Shown piece after piece: positions 1 through 9,241 of a stretch of 64,000 bases of DNA (positions are counted from its first letter, which is position 1; every line of letters starts with the position of its first letter). The notes under the pieces were generated by a model. It saw nothing but the letters and a program-made list of their open reading frames with translations, had not been told where the DNA came from and ran no database searches. A program made the translations under genes and the position numbers. This DNA is from Lysinibacillus composti (GTDB taxonomy: Bacteria; Bacillota; Bacilli; Bacillales_A; Planococcaceae), in NCBI RefSeq assembly GCF_016908465.1, contig NZ_JAFBDY010000010.1, forward strand, positions 62,001-126,000, given 5' to 3'.

Positions 1-1479
1 GAGAAGAAACAGTTTAATGATCGCGAAGAATTAAGTATAGATATTTTAGTGCGTATTTTTGCTTCAGGTTATATAAAAGTTTCGGGCACCTCTACACATT
101 TACTTGTAAAAGATTTGAAAAAGTTGGAAGAACGACTTAATAACAAGACGACTTTTGAGGAATGGATTGTTGAAATTGAAACGATTATCGATGATAAGAA
201 TCGAATAGAGGCTGCATTAACACCGGATGATATTACATTAACAGCTGACAATGAAATTTATGTTTATAAGAATCGTTTATTATCGTACTTCGATGTACCG
301 GAGGAAAACTTAAAATTAATTTTAGAAGCATTAGAAGAGGCACGAAACTTATACAATATTATTTTTACTGACAAAACAATTGAAGTAAAAATGTACGTCG
401 AGCGATTACTCGAACATTTAGAAGGGAAAATTGTGCCCAATATAGAGAGAGAAGAGGAAATCGCTGTAGCAGAGCAATTACTTGAAAAACTTAATGATAT
501 GCGTTCAAGTGATTTTGAACATTTTGATCGTCAGGATTTAATTCAAGGCTTGCGCTTCTTCTTAAGCGAAGAACTAGAAAATACGGATAACTCATTATTC
601 GGGGAAAGTTTAATAGACAGCAAAATTGTATCCCTTCAAGATGGTGATTTTTTACCTTTTGCGGAAAACCAATCTGTTCACCTTGCATTTTTGGATAATA
701 AAGCCTTACCTTTATCGCAAAAATTAGTTACTTGGCCTTTTAATGATGATTCTATGGAAGTGTTATACAAAGACTCGTTACTGGAGCTTGTTCAAAAGCG
801 TAAAAAAAATGATGCAGCAATTACGAAATACTTACTTTATTTAATTATGGTGAACGCTGCGAACTTAAAGTTTTCAACCGTTGCGAACGTCGGGGTAGAA
901 AGGGAACTGAAACGTTCCTTTTACTTGGATTTGTTAAAAATTGAAACAGCAAGTTCAGATGTGAAAGAAAATGGATTATCTACTAACATGCAGCAAATTA
1001 ATTATATATCTAAAACAATTAGCTTCAAAAAACGGAAGCAATCAGCGCTATTACTGGAAACAAAGACAATATGCAATAAGCGAATGATTTTGAGTTATTT
1101 ATTGCAACAATCACCAAGCTTTGAATCCGAGTTCCACCATAGATTCCTATTTGAGAAGTTTATTGCCCAACTGAAATTCTTTTCAAGGCATTATAGTATT
1201 GATTTATCAAAAAATGAAATTCGTGAAGTCGTCTCTGATTGGTTTCCTCAATGGGATGAAACGAAACGTTCAATTCTCGCAACCAATGGAGAAAAGTGGG
1301 ATTACTATATGAAATCCGAGGAAATAGATGATGTGTTTTTTGCGGATAACTTAAAATCTATCGCTTTGTTTGGACAGCTTGATAGGGACGCTACAAAATT
1401 TGCGAACTCTGGGTCTCATTGTAAATACTGTCCTTTTCAAAATCGGTGCAGGGAGAGTGAGTATATAAAAGATGAATGA
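1..1479 (+). CDS. AddB/Cas4-like Fe-S cluster protein, 5' end missing
   Basis: The frame is open from base 1, so the real start lies left of the window; 492 residues are visible. A GTG at 49 could initiate but has no ribosome binding site. Near the C-terminus the cysteines C474, C477 and C483 (visible numbering) form C-X2-C-X5-C, and C358 could be the fourth ligand. This is the Fe-S arrangement known from AddB, Cas4 and related RecB-type nucleases. I could not find the D...ExK catalytic signature of a PD-(D/E)XK nuclease between C358 and C474, so the nuclease may be inactive, unusual, or absent. The rest is charged, helical and unrecognised. It overlaps the next gene and shares an operon with a UvrD-type helicase, which suggests a DNA end-processing role. 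Function is inferred only. Confidence 0.6.
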   Translation, partial: EKKQFNDREELSIDILVRIFASGYIKVSGTSTHLLVKDLKKLEERLNNKTTFEEWIVEIETIIDDKNRIEAALTPDDITLTADNEIYVYKNRLLSYFDVPEENLKLILEALEEARNLYNIIFTDKTIEVKMYVERLLEHLEGKIVPNIEREEEIAVAEQLLEKLNDMRSSDFEHFDRQDLIQGLRFFLSEELENTDNSLFGESLIDSKIVSLQDGDFLPFAENQSVHLAFLDNKALPLSQKLVTWPFNDDSMEVLYKDSLLELVQKRKKNDAAITKYLLYLIMVNAANLKFSTVANVGVERELKRSFYLDLLKIETASSDVKENGLSTNMQQINYISKTISFKKRKQSALLLETKTICNKRMILSYLLQQSPSFESEFHHRFLFEKFIAQLKFFSRHYSIDLSKNEIREVVSDWFPQWDETKRSILATNGEKWDYYMKSEEIDDVFFADNLKSIALFGQLDRDATKFANSGSHCKYCPFQNRCRESEYIKDE

Positions 1480-1651
1480 AACTCTATTAATAAAGTTAAA
1501 GAATTTAAGTAACGTCACTGTTAAGAAGTTATATAAAGCCTCGGATGAAATTACTTCATCTTCTACTATGCTAATTCGAAGAACGAGAGGACCACGTCAA
1601 AACGATGGTAGAAAAAAACAAAGACTAAAGGCACAACTAAAAGATTTATAA
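1472..1651 (+). CDS. 59-residue basic protein in a nuclease/helicase operon
   Basis: A short frame whose ATG lies inside the last codons of the upstream gene (8-nt overlap) and whose stop is 12 bp before the helicase ATG. It fills the only gap of the operon exactly, which argues that it is translated by coupling. The peptide starts MNETLLIKLKNLSNVTVKKL and its second half is rich in Arg, Lys and Gln (RRTRGPRQNDGRKKQ), as expected for a nucleic-acid-binding or subunit-bridging peptide. The nearest purine-rich stretch (gggagag) is about 15 nt upstream, too far for a good independent site. I do not recognise the family. It could be a chance frame, but packing and composition favour a gene. Confidence 0.5.
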   Translation: MNETLLIKLKNLSNVTVKKLYKASDEITSSSTMLIRRTRGPRQNDGRKKQRLKAQLKDL

Positions 1652-1663
1652 AGGATGTAGAAT

Positions 1664-3079
1664 ATGGTCAAATATATATTAACGCCAACCCAAATGGATG
1701 CGGTAAACGCTAAGGGTGAACATATTTTAGTAAAAGGTATTCCCGGAAGTGGAAAGACCACGGTATTACTAACTAAATTACAAAACATTGTTGAAGAAGA
1801 TACCACTGCTAATATTTTGTTTATCACATTTAATAATACACTGCAAAAGTATATAAAGGAGTCTTTGCAAAACGATCTTGAAGAAGAGCTTCAAATAGAA
1901 CTTGATAAATTAAATGTTGAAGTGTACACCTATCATAAGTGGGCTGCAAAAATGCTTCATAAACTAAGAATGTATAAAGATCCTGTTGAAAAGGACACAT
2001 TTAGTACATTTTTTAAAGAATTAAAAGGTACACACCGTTTTTATACAGATAAAAAATATCAATCGTTTGTAGAAGAAGAGATTGCTTGGATTAAAGAGAA
2101 AGGTATTAAAACTTTCGATGAATATAAAGATATTCGCCGTACTGGTAGAGGAACAGCCCTTCAAGCAAACGATCGTAAGATTGTTTACACAATATTAGAG
2201 GCGTGGAACTCATATTTAAATGCGAAATCCTTATATATGTGGCAGGATTATGCAAACGTAGTAAATGATAATATAAATCTAGTAAATAAGAATTTCAAAT
2301 ATGACTACATATTTATTGATGAAGCACAGGACCTTTCGCAAATTCAATTAATAACGTTACGTAAAGTAGCTCGTAAAGGTATAGTTGTTGCCGCGGATTT
2401 AGGCCAAAAAATTTATAAAACCGACTTTACTTGGTTAAGTGTCGGTATTAAAGTTCAAGGTGGTCGTACGAAGAAGCTGAGTGGTGCCTTCCGTAGTACA
2501 AAGGAAATTATGGACTTAGCAAACTCACTACTTAAGCATGACTCAACTTTAAATCCGGAAGATATCGAGCAGGAATATGATGCAGAGGAATCAGGATTAA
2601 TACCTGGGGTGCTTAATGCAGATTCTTACAAGTTTGAGACTGAATTAGTTGCGAAACTCATTAAGGATATCCAAGCTCAGACTAAGGCAGATGGCTGGGA
2701 GCCGACAATCGGTGTATTACTCTTTGAAAGTCATCGATTAGACGGTTGGCGAAAAAGTTTATACTATAGTAATATTCAAAGCGAAATTATCCGTGATCAA
2801 TATGGTAGCGCCTTAACTACAGGCGTTAAACTATTAACTATGCATGGTGCCAAAGGTTTAGAATTTGATTATGTAATTATTTCAGGACTTAATGATCGTT
2901 TTCCATCCCTACGAAATCGCCTAGAAGATGAGATTACACATACAATTGATATCAATCGCCGTCTTCTTTATGTTTCAATGACACGTGCAAAGGAGAACGT
3001 ATACTTAACGTACAAGGGTAAACCATCTCGTTACATTGAGGAACTAGATAAAAATTTATATAGATTTGAAGTGCAATAG
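1664..3079 (+). CDS. Short UvrD/Rep-type superfamily 1 DNA helicase
   Basis: 471 residues with the SF1A helicase motifs in order: Q-motif TPTQ near residue 9, Walker A GIPGSGKTT at 25-33, Walker B FIDEAQD near 220, an SxxFRST motif III/IV stretch, TMHGAKGLEFDYVI near 395 and YVSMTRAKE near 440. It is much shorter than UvrD or PcrA (about 720 residues), because most of the 1B/2B insertions are absent. An AAAGGATG ribosome binding site sits 7 nt before the ATG and overlaps the stop of the 59-aa gene. It is probably the motor partner of the Fe-S protein upstream, as in AddA/AddB or other helicase-nuclease pairs. Transcription ends at the hairpin at 3178. Confidence 0.85.
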   Translation: MVKYILTPTQMDAVNAKGEHILVKGIPGSGKTTVLLTKLQNIVEEDTTANILFITFNNTLQKYIKESLQNDLEEELQIELDKLNVEVYTYHKWAAKMLHKLRMYKDPVEKDTFSTFFKELKGTHRFYTDKKYQSFVEEEIAWIKEKGIKTFDEYKDIRRTGRGTALQANDRKIVYTILEAWNSYLNAKSLYMWQDYANVVNDNINLVNKNFKYDYIFIDEAQDLSQIQLITLRKVARKGIVVAADLGQKIYKTDFTWLSVGIKVQGGRTKKLSGAFRSTKEIMDLANSLLKHDSTLNPEDIEQEYDAEESGLIPGVLNADSYKFETELVAKLIKDIQAQTKADGWEPTIGVLLFESHRLDGWRKSLYYSNIQSEIIRDQYGSALTTGVKLLTMHGAKGLEFDYVIISGLNDRFPSLRNRLEDEITHTIDINRRLLYVSMTRAKENVYLTYKGKPSRYIEELDKNLYRFEVQ

Positions 3080-3177
3080 TAAAGAGGGAGTATAAGTAGC
3101 ACTGGGTGTTTGTTACTGACATAAAGGTAAATTTATTATTTCAGACATCTAGTGGTTAAAAGACAAATAATTAAGAT

Positions 3178-3214
3178 AAAGTCGATTTTCTAATAAATAG
3201 GAAGTCGGCTTTTA
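3178..3214 (+). terminator. Intrinsic terminator after the helicase
   Basis: A 13-bp stem (AAAGTCGATTTTC / GGAAGTCGGCTTT, three G-T wobbles) with a 9-nt AT loop and a short T tail. It is the only structure seen in the 325-bp gap 3080-3404; the rest is AT-rich and shows nothing else I can name. Confidence 0.65.
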
Positions 3215-3404
3215 ATATATATAAATTGATATGAAATGCAACCTTTAAATTTTTTAATTCTAAATATACAGGTAAAATTAGCCAATTACAAATTATAGGA
3301 AAGTAGTTCGTTGGTTGTGTAAATTAATGATAATATATGTAAAGTAAGAATATTCTTAGTAATACCAGAACCGAATTATTCAATAGATTTGAGGTTGGTT
3401 AAAT

Positions 3405-5642
3405 ATGCAAGATGAGATAAAAAAGGAACAATTAGAATTAGATAATATAATTAAAAATATTGATAATAACGTCTATTTAGTTTCAGAATCTGCTGAAAAA
3501 AATGCCCATTCAAGAACTATAGACGACACATCGATACTAGAGAATGTTAAAAGTAATCCGTATTTTGGTAAAATGACAATTTATTCTGAGGATTATGGTG
3601 AAGAAACTATTTCTCTTGGGAAAAATGGTATAAGAAATAAAGAAGAAGATTTAGTTGTTGTTGATTGGCGCAGGCCAGTTGCAAGTGTATATTACAATTT
3701 TACCCCTGGGCAAAGTTTACAAGAATACACTATAGACCTAAATGGAATTGAAATGAAAGAAACAGTTGAAGTATTAAATAAAAAGGAAATTCAAATAAAA
3801 AATCGAAAAGTATTAAAAATTATTCAACAAGTTTCGGAAGAACATAGCGAGTTAAATGGGGTTATTACCGAAAATGGAATCGAAGTAAACGTAACTGATG
3901 AGGTGTTACGTTCAATATTAGAAGAAGGCGAAACTTCTGGGTATCTAAAAGAGATTATTGCCACAATCCAAAAAGAACAAGATATAGCCATCAGACAATC
4001 AATTGATAAAAACGTTATTATACAGGGGGTTGCAGGATCAGGGAAATCCTCTATCGCATTACATAGACTCTCATATTTACTTTATAATCATAAAAATTTA
4101 AACTCTGATAATGTATTAATAATTGCTCCATCTGAATTATTCATCCATTCAATTAAAGACTTATTACCAGGATTAGAGCTAACAGGAATAAAACAAGTTA
4201 CATTCAACAGGTTGGTAAAAGAATACTTAAAGTCAAATACGAAAATAAAAGATTATAACTATAAACAACACTTCGAGAAGACCCTTTTTGCTGAAGATGT
4301 AAGTAATTCTCAATATATAGGATTTAAGGGTTCCAAAGAGTTTAAAGAATTACTTGATCAACACTTAAACAATATAAAAAGTCAGTATAGAGAGGGTATA
4401 GCATTTATTGATGTTAATGGTGATTTTCTAACGAAAGAAGAGCTTCAAAAGATATATGATGAGTATAGTTATCTTTCCTTTTATAAGCAAGCTGAAAAAT
4501 TTCTTCAGCATGTAGAAAACCATTTTAAGGATTTGTCAAAACAAAAAGTAATTCAATTGAAGAATAAAGAAGAAGACATACTTAGCTTTATAAGAGGAGG
4601 TGGCTTAACAGACTCTGAAAATAAAGAACTAACAGTATTGTTAGAAAAGGTAAAGCGTAATAAAGCAATGATAATAAAAACAGAACTTGAGAGAGAAGTA
4701 ACATCTTGGGTTACTGATATGAAGCCACCAAGTATATTAGATATATATCATCAACTATTTGTATACTTGAATTCGGAAGAATTTAAAACTAGTGAAATGC
4801 AAGCTATTTTGAAACACTATAAACCAGGTGAAATAGATTATTTTGATCTTGCTCCTTTATTCTATATTCAGGTATTTCTAGAATATGATAAACCGAAATA
4901 CTCTCATATTATCATTGATGAAGCTCAAGATTTTAGTTACATACATTTTGCTGCTTTAAAAAAATTAACTTCTACAATGACGATAATAGGTGACACTGAA
5001 CAATCTATTTTTATGGAATATGGTCAAAAAACATGGGATGAAATTGTACAAAGTTTATTTTTAAACGAAGAAACAACTATCTTGCAACTGAAAATGAGTT
5101 ATCGTTCTACTAAAGAAGTTATTGAGGTTGCTAATCATATCCTAAATACCAAGTTTAAAGATAAGAGAGAAGATATTGTTCCTTTTAGTAGGAATGGTGA
5201 ACCAGTTGGCTATAACCGAGTGGAGACGGGAATAGAATTACGAGATAAAATTATCGATACATTAAAAGAGTGGGAGTCAAAATATAAGAGAATTGCCATT
5301 ATCCATAAAGATGAAAATAGAGCTAAGGCTTTAAGTGAAGTATTAAAGAATCACTTTAGTAATGTACAATATGTGACATTAGATGATGAAGCAAATGAAC
5401 AAACAATCTCTGTAATTGCATCTTATAACTCAAAAGGTATGGAATTTGATGCAGTAGTAATCGCTAATGCAAACGAAAGAAGCTATCCAAACGATGATCT
5501 ACATGCAAAATTATTATATGTTGCTGTTACAAGAGCACAAAAAGAATTGAAGATATTCTATCAAAATAATCCATCGGAATTATTGGCAGGATTAATTAAT
5601 ACTGAACATACTAATCAGTCGGAGTTGGATTTTATATTATAG
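3405..5642 (+). CDS. helD: HelD-like UvrD-family motor ATPase
   Basis: 745 residues. The N-terminal coiled-coil stretch followed by YFGKMTIYSEDYGEETISLG and VVDWRRPVASVYY is the layout of HelD, the ATPase that removes stalled RNA polymerase from DNA. Walker A GVAGSGKSS is at about 208-216, IIIDEAQDFS at about 503, MSYRST near 565, SYNSKGMEFDAVV near 680 and YVAVTRAQKE near 708. Length fits bacterial class I HelD (about 750-770). The ribosome binding site is a modest GAGGTTGG. It stands alone between two terminators within a restriction/defence cluster, so it is more likely an accessory paralogue than the housekeeping copy, though this cannot be decided from the window. A defence helicase of related fold is the alternative. 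Confidence 0.8.
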   Translation: MQDEIKKEQLELDNIIKNIDNNVYLVSESAEKNAHSRTIDDTSILENVKSNPYFGKMTIYSEDYGEETISLGKNGIRNKEEDLVVVDWRRPVASVYYNFTPGQSLQEYTIDLNGIEMKETVEVLNKKEIQIKNRKVLKIIQQVSEEHSELNGVITENGIEVNVTDEVLRSILEEGETSGYLKEIIATIQKEQDIAIRQSIDKNVIIQGVAGSGKSSIALHRLSYLLYNHKNLNSDNVLIIAPSELFIHSIKDLLPGLELTGIKQVTFNRLVKEYLKSNTKIKDYNYKQHFEKTLFAEDVSNSQYIGFKGSKEFKELLDQHLNNIKSQYREGIAFIDVNGDFLTKEELQKIYDEYSYLSFYKQAEKFLQHVENHFKDLSKQKVIQLKNKEEDILSFIRGGGLTDSENKELTVLLEKVKRNKAMIIKTELEREVTSWVTDMKPPSILDIYHQLFVYLNSEEFKTSEMQAILKHYKPGEIDYFDLAPLFYIQVFLEYDKPKYSHIIIDEAQDFSYIHFAALKKLTSTMTIIGDTEQSIFMEYGQKTWDEIVQSLFLNEETTILQLKMSYRSTKEVIEVANHILNTKFKDKREDIVPFSRNGEPVGYNRVETGIELRDKIIDTLKEWESKYKRIAIIHKDENRAKALSEVLKNHFSNVQYVTLDDEANEQTISVIASYNSKGMEFDAVVIANANERSYPNDDLHAKLLYVAVTRAQKELKIFYQNNPSELLAGLINTEHTNQSELDFIL

Positions 5643-5653
5643 TAGAAGTTAGA

Positions 5654-5692
5654 GGATTACATAGAAATACTATGTAATCCTTAATTTTTTTT
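5654..5692 (+). terminator. Strong intrinsic terminator after the HelD-like gene
   Basis: Perfect 11-bp stem GGATTACATAG / CTATGTAATCC, 5-nt loop, followed by TTAATTTTTTTT. The rest of the 384-bp gap up to 6026 is AT-rich, with a TATAAT at 5783-5788 that lacks a convincing -35 partner. Confidence 0.9.
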
Positions 5693-6026
5693 CTATTATT
5701 AGTATCATAATATTTGTTATTAGTTGAAGAAGTATACTTATGAAGGGGATAACTGTTAAGACTAGGTGCCACTATAAAATGCTATAATATTTTAGTTAAG
5801 CAATCAAAATGTAATTCTATTGTAAAATAACACTATGGATTAACTTGCTGAAAACGAGGAGTGTTAAGGTTTAATCCAAGCAAAGAAAAACAGAGGCACG
5901 TAATCCAATCAATTTATATATTTGAATATAGGTCAAGGAATGGATAAATCTATTCTATGTATTAATTTAAAATCAGAGAAATCTTCGACGTGATATAGAC
6001 TTCAGGGTTTCGTTAGGGGAATTAAT

Positions 6027-7496
6027 ATGGAGCATATTTTTACAAGAAAAGAACTTGATGAGAAATTAACTAGTGTAACAAGTAAGACACTTGGAGAAGT
6101 GGATGTTAATGACGTTTTCGCTAGAGCAATTGATAAGCCAAAGATTACGGGAATAGCGGGAGATGTTATTGAACAATCGGTGCTAGGATATCCTGCTGAT
6201 AATAAGCAAGAGCCGGACTTGATAGTTGATGGAGTACATACAGAATTAAAAACTACTGGTCTTAGGAAGCCAAAGAAACATGAAAATAGTGAAAATGACA
6301 AAGATTTTATCGCAAAAGAAGGTGTTTCTATAACAGCTGTTTCTCCAGAAAACATTACAAGCCAAGAATTTGAAAATTCTTATTTGTGGCATAAGATGGA
6401 GCATATGTTATTTGTGTTTTATCATTACGATTCTTATCAAGTTGTACCCGCGTATGATTACTCTAAGTTCAAAATATTAGGGCATCATTTTTATGAGTTT
6501 TCAGATGAAGATAAGGAAGTTATTTATAATGATTGGAAAATCGTACGTGATAAAGTTGAAGAAATTCAAAAGACTTCGTCAAATCCTAAGGCGGAATACC
6601 CATCGCTTACCAAATTACGGAGTGAGCTGATGTATTTCGATTTAGCACCTAAGAAAAGTCCTCGTTTTCGTTTGAAGAAAGATGTTGCAAATGGGATTAT
6701 CGGTGAGTTTTTTGATAAGAAACTCGAAAAGTTACAAAGAAGGATTACAAGCTACTCCCAATTAGATGAGTTATTGCATCATTTTACTGTGCTTTACAAT
6801 GGTAAAACTCTTAAAGAAATTGCGACAGATTTAGATGTTGAATTACCAAAAGCCGTTAATAAAAATATTGTTGAACAAATTATTACGAAGTTCTTTGGTT
6901 CTGAAAAACAAAAGTTAAGACAGATTGATTTATTTTCGAAAATTGGTCTGATACCGAAAACAATTGTCTTAAACCCAAATGGCGGAAGAACAGAGGATAT
7001 GAAGTTTGACAAGATTAATTTCAACGAATGGTTTGTTGATGGAGAAGAATATGAAGATAGCTATCTTTATGATTTTTTCTATAATCATAAGTTTCTTTTT
7101 GTAATTTTTAAAGAATCTAAAAAGGATTCTCCGCTACTTGAAAATCAATTTGTTGGATTCAAACGATACAGTTTTACAGAAGAGTTTTTGGAAACTGAAT
7201 TAAAGCCATATTACTATGAGTTGAAACGATTGATTTCAAATAATGAAATTCGCGAGGAACCTGTACTTTATAAAACCGGCGAAAAAAAGGGACAACCGAT
7301 TATTAATCCAAAAGGTACTATGAAAACTGAGATAAATTTCCCTAAATCTAAAGATTATAAAGTGTTTACGAGAGGTTCAGGTGTTGATTCATCAAAAAAA
7401 CCAGTAGTTCTCAATGGCGTAAAAATGTATGCACAATACTTTTGGATTAAAGGAAAATGGATTGTAGACGAACTTGAAAACGAGAAATATATCTAG
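6027..7496 (+). CDS. Sau3AI-type (MutH fold) restriction endonuclease
   Basis: 489 residues, the same length as Sau3AI. The catalytic core is visible as D64 followed by E73-L-K75 in the segment PDLIVDGVHTELKTTGL, the D...ExK signature of the MutH/Sau3AI family. The second half carries the matching C-terminal domain, with WFVDGEEYEDSYLYDFF, a KFLFVIFKE strand and AQYFWIKGKW. In Sau3AI that domain is a non-catalytic DNA-binding copy of the fold. Family members commonly cut GATC, so that specificity is likely but not proven. An AGGGGAATTAAT ribosome binding site precedes the ATG. The gene is followed, without a terminator, by its cognate C5 methyltransferase with its own promoter. Confidence 0.9.
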   Translation: MEHIFTRKELDEKLTSVTSKTLGEVDVNDVFARAIDKPKITGIAGDVIEQSVLGYPADNKQEPDLIVDGVHTELKTTGLRKPKKHENSENDKDFIAKEGVSITAVSPENITSQEFENSYLWHKMEHMLFVFYHYDSYQVVPAYDYSKFKILGHHFYEFSDEDKEVIYNDWKIVRDKVEEIQKTSSNPKAEYPSLTKLRSELMYFDLAPKKSPRFRLKKDVANGIIGEFFDKKLEKLQRRITSYSQLDELLHHFTVLYNGKTLKEIATDLDVELPKAVNKNIVEQIITKFFGSEKQKLRQIDLFSKIGLIPKTIVLNPNGGRTEDMKFDKINFNEWFVDGEEYEDSYLYDFFYNHKFLFVIFKESKKDSPLLENQFVGFKRYSFTEEFLETELKPYYYELKRLISNNEIREEPVLYKTGEKKGQPIINPKGTMKTEINFPKSKDYKVFTRGSGVDSSKKPVVLNGVKMYAQYFWIKGKWIVDELENEKYI

Positions 7497-7541
7497 TAAG
7501 AAAATAAAATCTTGTGTAGTGATTTCTTTTTGAATTTATGC

Positions 7542-7570
7542 TTGATCTTTTAAAAATGATCGGTTATAAT
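7542..7570 (+). promoter_or_regulatory. Sigma-A promoter of the methyltransferase with two GATC sites
   Basis: TTGATC (7542-7547), a 17-bp spacer and TATAAT (7565-7570) lie 33 bp before the methyltransferase ATG. GATC occurs inside the -35 box (7544-7547) and again at 7558-7561, just upstream of the -10. If the enzyme pair acts on GATC, the methylase would modify its own promoter. Confidence 0.75.
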
Positions 7571-7602
7571 AAAAACAACAATAAACGAAAGGATGTTCGT
7601 AT

Positions 7603-8949
7603 ATGTGTCAAAGACAATTAAACATCCTCGAACTCTTTGCTGGAGTCGGAGGATTTCGAGTTGGTTTAGAGAACTCAAATCCTGATTTATATAAAACTAA
7701 ATGGGCGAATCAGTGGGAACCTTCTAAAAAATCACAAGATGCATTTGAAGTGTATAACTATAAATTTCCGGATAGTGAAAATATCAATATTTCAATTGAG
7801 GATATTACCAATGAAAAGTTTGCAAGCATGGATGCAGATATTATTGTAGGCGGTTTTCCTTGCCAAGATTATTCGGTTGCAAGAAGTAAAAAACATGAAT
7901 TAGGAATTGAGGGGAAAAAGGGAGTTCTATTCTGGCAAATCATTAGAGCAACTAATTGCATAAAACCCAAATATTTGATTTTAGAAAATGTAGATAGACT
8001 ATTGAAAAGTCCATCAAAGCAACGTGGACGTGACTTTGCGATAATGTTATCTGCTTTCAATAATTTAGGCTATTCAGTTGAATGGAGAGTTATAAACGCT
8101 GCTGAACATGGCGGTGCACAACGACGTCGTCGAGTATTTTTCTTCGTTTATCGTAATGATACTCCATTTGCAAAGGAAATGGATGAAAAATACGGAGTAA
8201 TGAAGAATGATGTTATTCTAGACTGGGATGACCATGCATTTGATGAATACATTTTCAAAGATGGATTATTTGCACGCCAATTTCCAATAAAACAAGAGTT
8301 GAAATATGACGGAAAAAAAGCACGTCACTATTCAGACCGACTTAGTGATGATACAGTTGAAGTTTCTGATAGGTTTACAGGAAAGGTTTGGAATACTGGT
8401 ATTATGCGTTATGGTCGATATTTTACGATTGATACACAAGCATCAGACTCAGAATTAGCAAAAGTACGTACACTTGGTTCAATTTCACAACTAGTTGAAG
8501 AAGTGGACGAGAGTTTCTATATTACTGATGAATCTAAATTAAAGAAATTCCAGTATTTGCGTGGACCGAAGAAAATTCAACGTACGAGTGCTGAGGGACA
8601 TCAGTACACGTTTTCAGAAGGTGGAATGGCTCCATTTGATGATTTAAATTTACCAGGGCGTACGATGCTAACAAGTGAAGGATCTGTAAATAGAAGCACA
8701 CACCTCTTGAAAATAGGAGAACGTTACCGTTTAATAACTCCGATTGAGGCAGAGAGATTAAATGATTTTCCTAGTGATTGGACACGCTATAAGTTACATA
8801 GTGGCCAAATAGTTGAGGTTAGTGACCGCATGCGTTACTTCTTTATGGGAAATGCGTTAGTGACAAGCATTATCAAACGTATTGGTGATGAATTACAAAG
8901 CATCATTGCGATGGAAGAAGAAGAGGAAAAAGAGAAAGTTCTAATATAA
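7603..8949 (+). CDS. DNA (cytosine-5) methyltransferase of the restriction system
   Basis: 448 residues with all main C5-methyltransferase motifs: motif I LELFAGVGG at 9-17 (SAM binding), motif IV GGFPCQ with catalytic Cys87, motif VI ENV at 128-130, motif VIII QRRRR from 173, and motif X MGNALVTSI near the C-terminus. The target-recognition domain lies between VIII and IX, about residues 200-380. It should protect host DNA from the adjacent Sau3AI-type nuclease, so methylation of the C in GATC is expected. An AAAGGATG ribosome binding site is well placed before ATG-TGT. Its own promoter sits in the 106-bp gap after the nuclease gene, which allows methylase to be made independently. Confidence 0.93.
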   Translation: MCQRQLNILELFAGVGGFRVGLENSNPDLYKTKWANQWEPSKKSQDAFEVYNYKFPDSENINISIEDITNEKFASMDADIIVGGFPCQDYSVARSKKHELGIEGKKGVLFWQIIRATNCIKPKYLILENVDRLLKSPSKQRGRDFAIMLSAFNNLGYSVEWRVINAAEHGGAQRRRRVFFFVYRNDTPFAKEMDEKYGVMKNDVILDWDDHAFDEYIFKDGLFARQFPIKQELKYDGKKARHYSDRLSDDTVEVSDRFTGKVWNTGIMRYGRYFTIDTQASDSELAKVRTLGSISQLVEEVDESFYITDESKLKKFQYLRGPKKIQRTSAEGHQYTFSEGGMAPFDDLNLPGRTMLTSEGSVNRSTHLLKIGERYRLITPIEAERLNDFPSDWTRYKLHSGQIVEVSDRMRYFFMGNALVTSIIKRIGDELQSIIAMEEEEEKEKVLI

Positions 8950-9011
8950 TTTTCAAGAAAACTAATAGACTTTTTATAAGAGATTTAGAAAGCTCATGTT
9001 AAGTTTGTAGA

Positions 9012-9047
9012 AGATGGTGTCTGTATTGTGCAGGCATCATCTTTTTT
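9012..9047 (+). terminator. Intrinsic terminator after the methyltransferase
   Basis: 12-bp stem AGATGGTGTCTG / CAGGCATCATCT with two G-T wobbles and a 7-nt loop, followed by six Ts. Confidence 0.85.
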
Positions 9048-9241
9048 AGTAACCATATTCTTGGAGTAATTCAATATTTATTAAATGGTTCTCCTAAATA
9101 GTCAATACTTTATATGAGCATTAAGACTTTCCGTCTGACGGATGTACTTTTATTTAGTAATGGATAATGGATATGTGTAAAAATGAAATTGGATATTCAT
9201 GGAATAAGTGTAGTAGTCAATAAGCTAAAGGAGATGTATAA

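Noticed and set aside
6027-7496. Housekeeping MutH mismatch-repair nuclease
   Set aside because: Length, the second domain and the adjacent C5 methyltransferase indicate a Sau3AI-type restriction enzyme; Bacillales do not use MutH.
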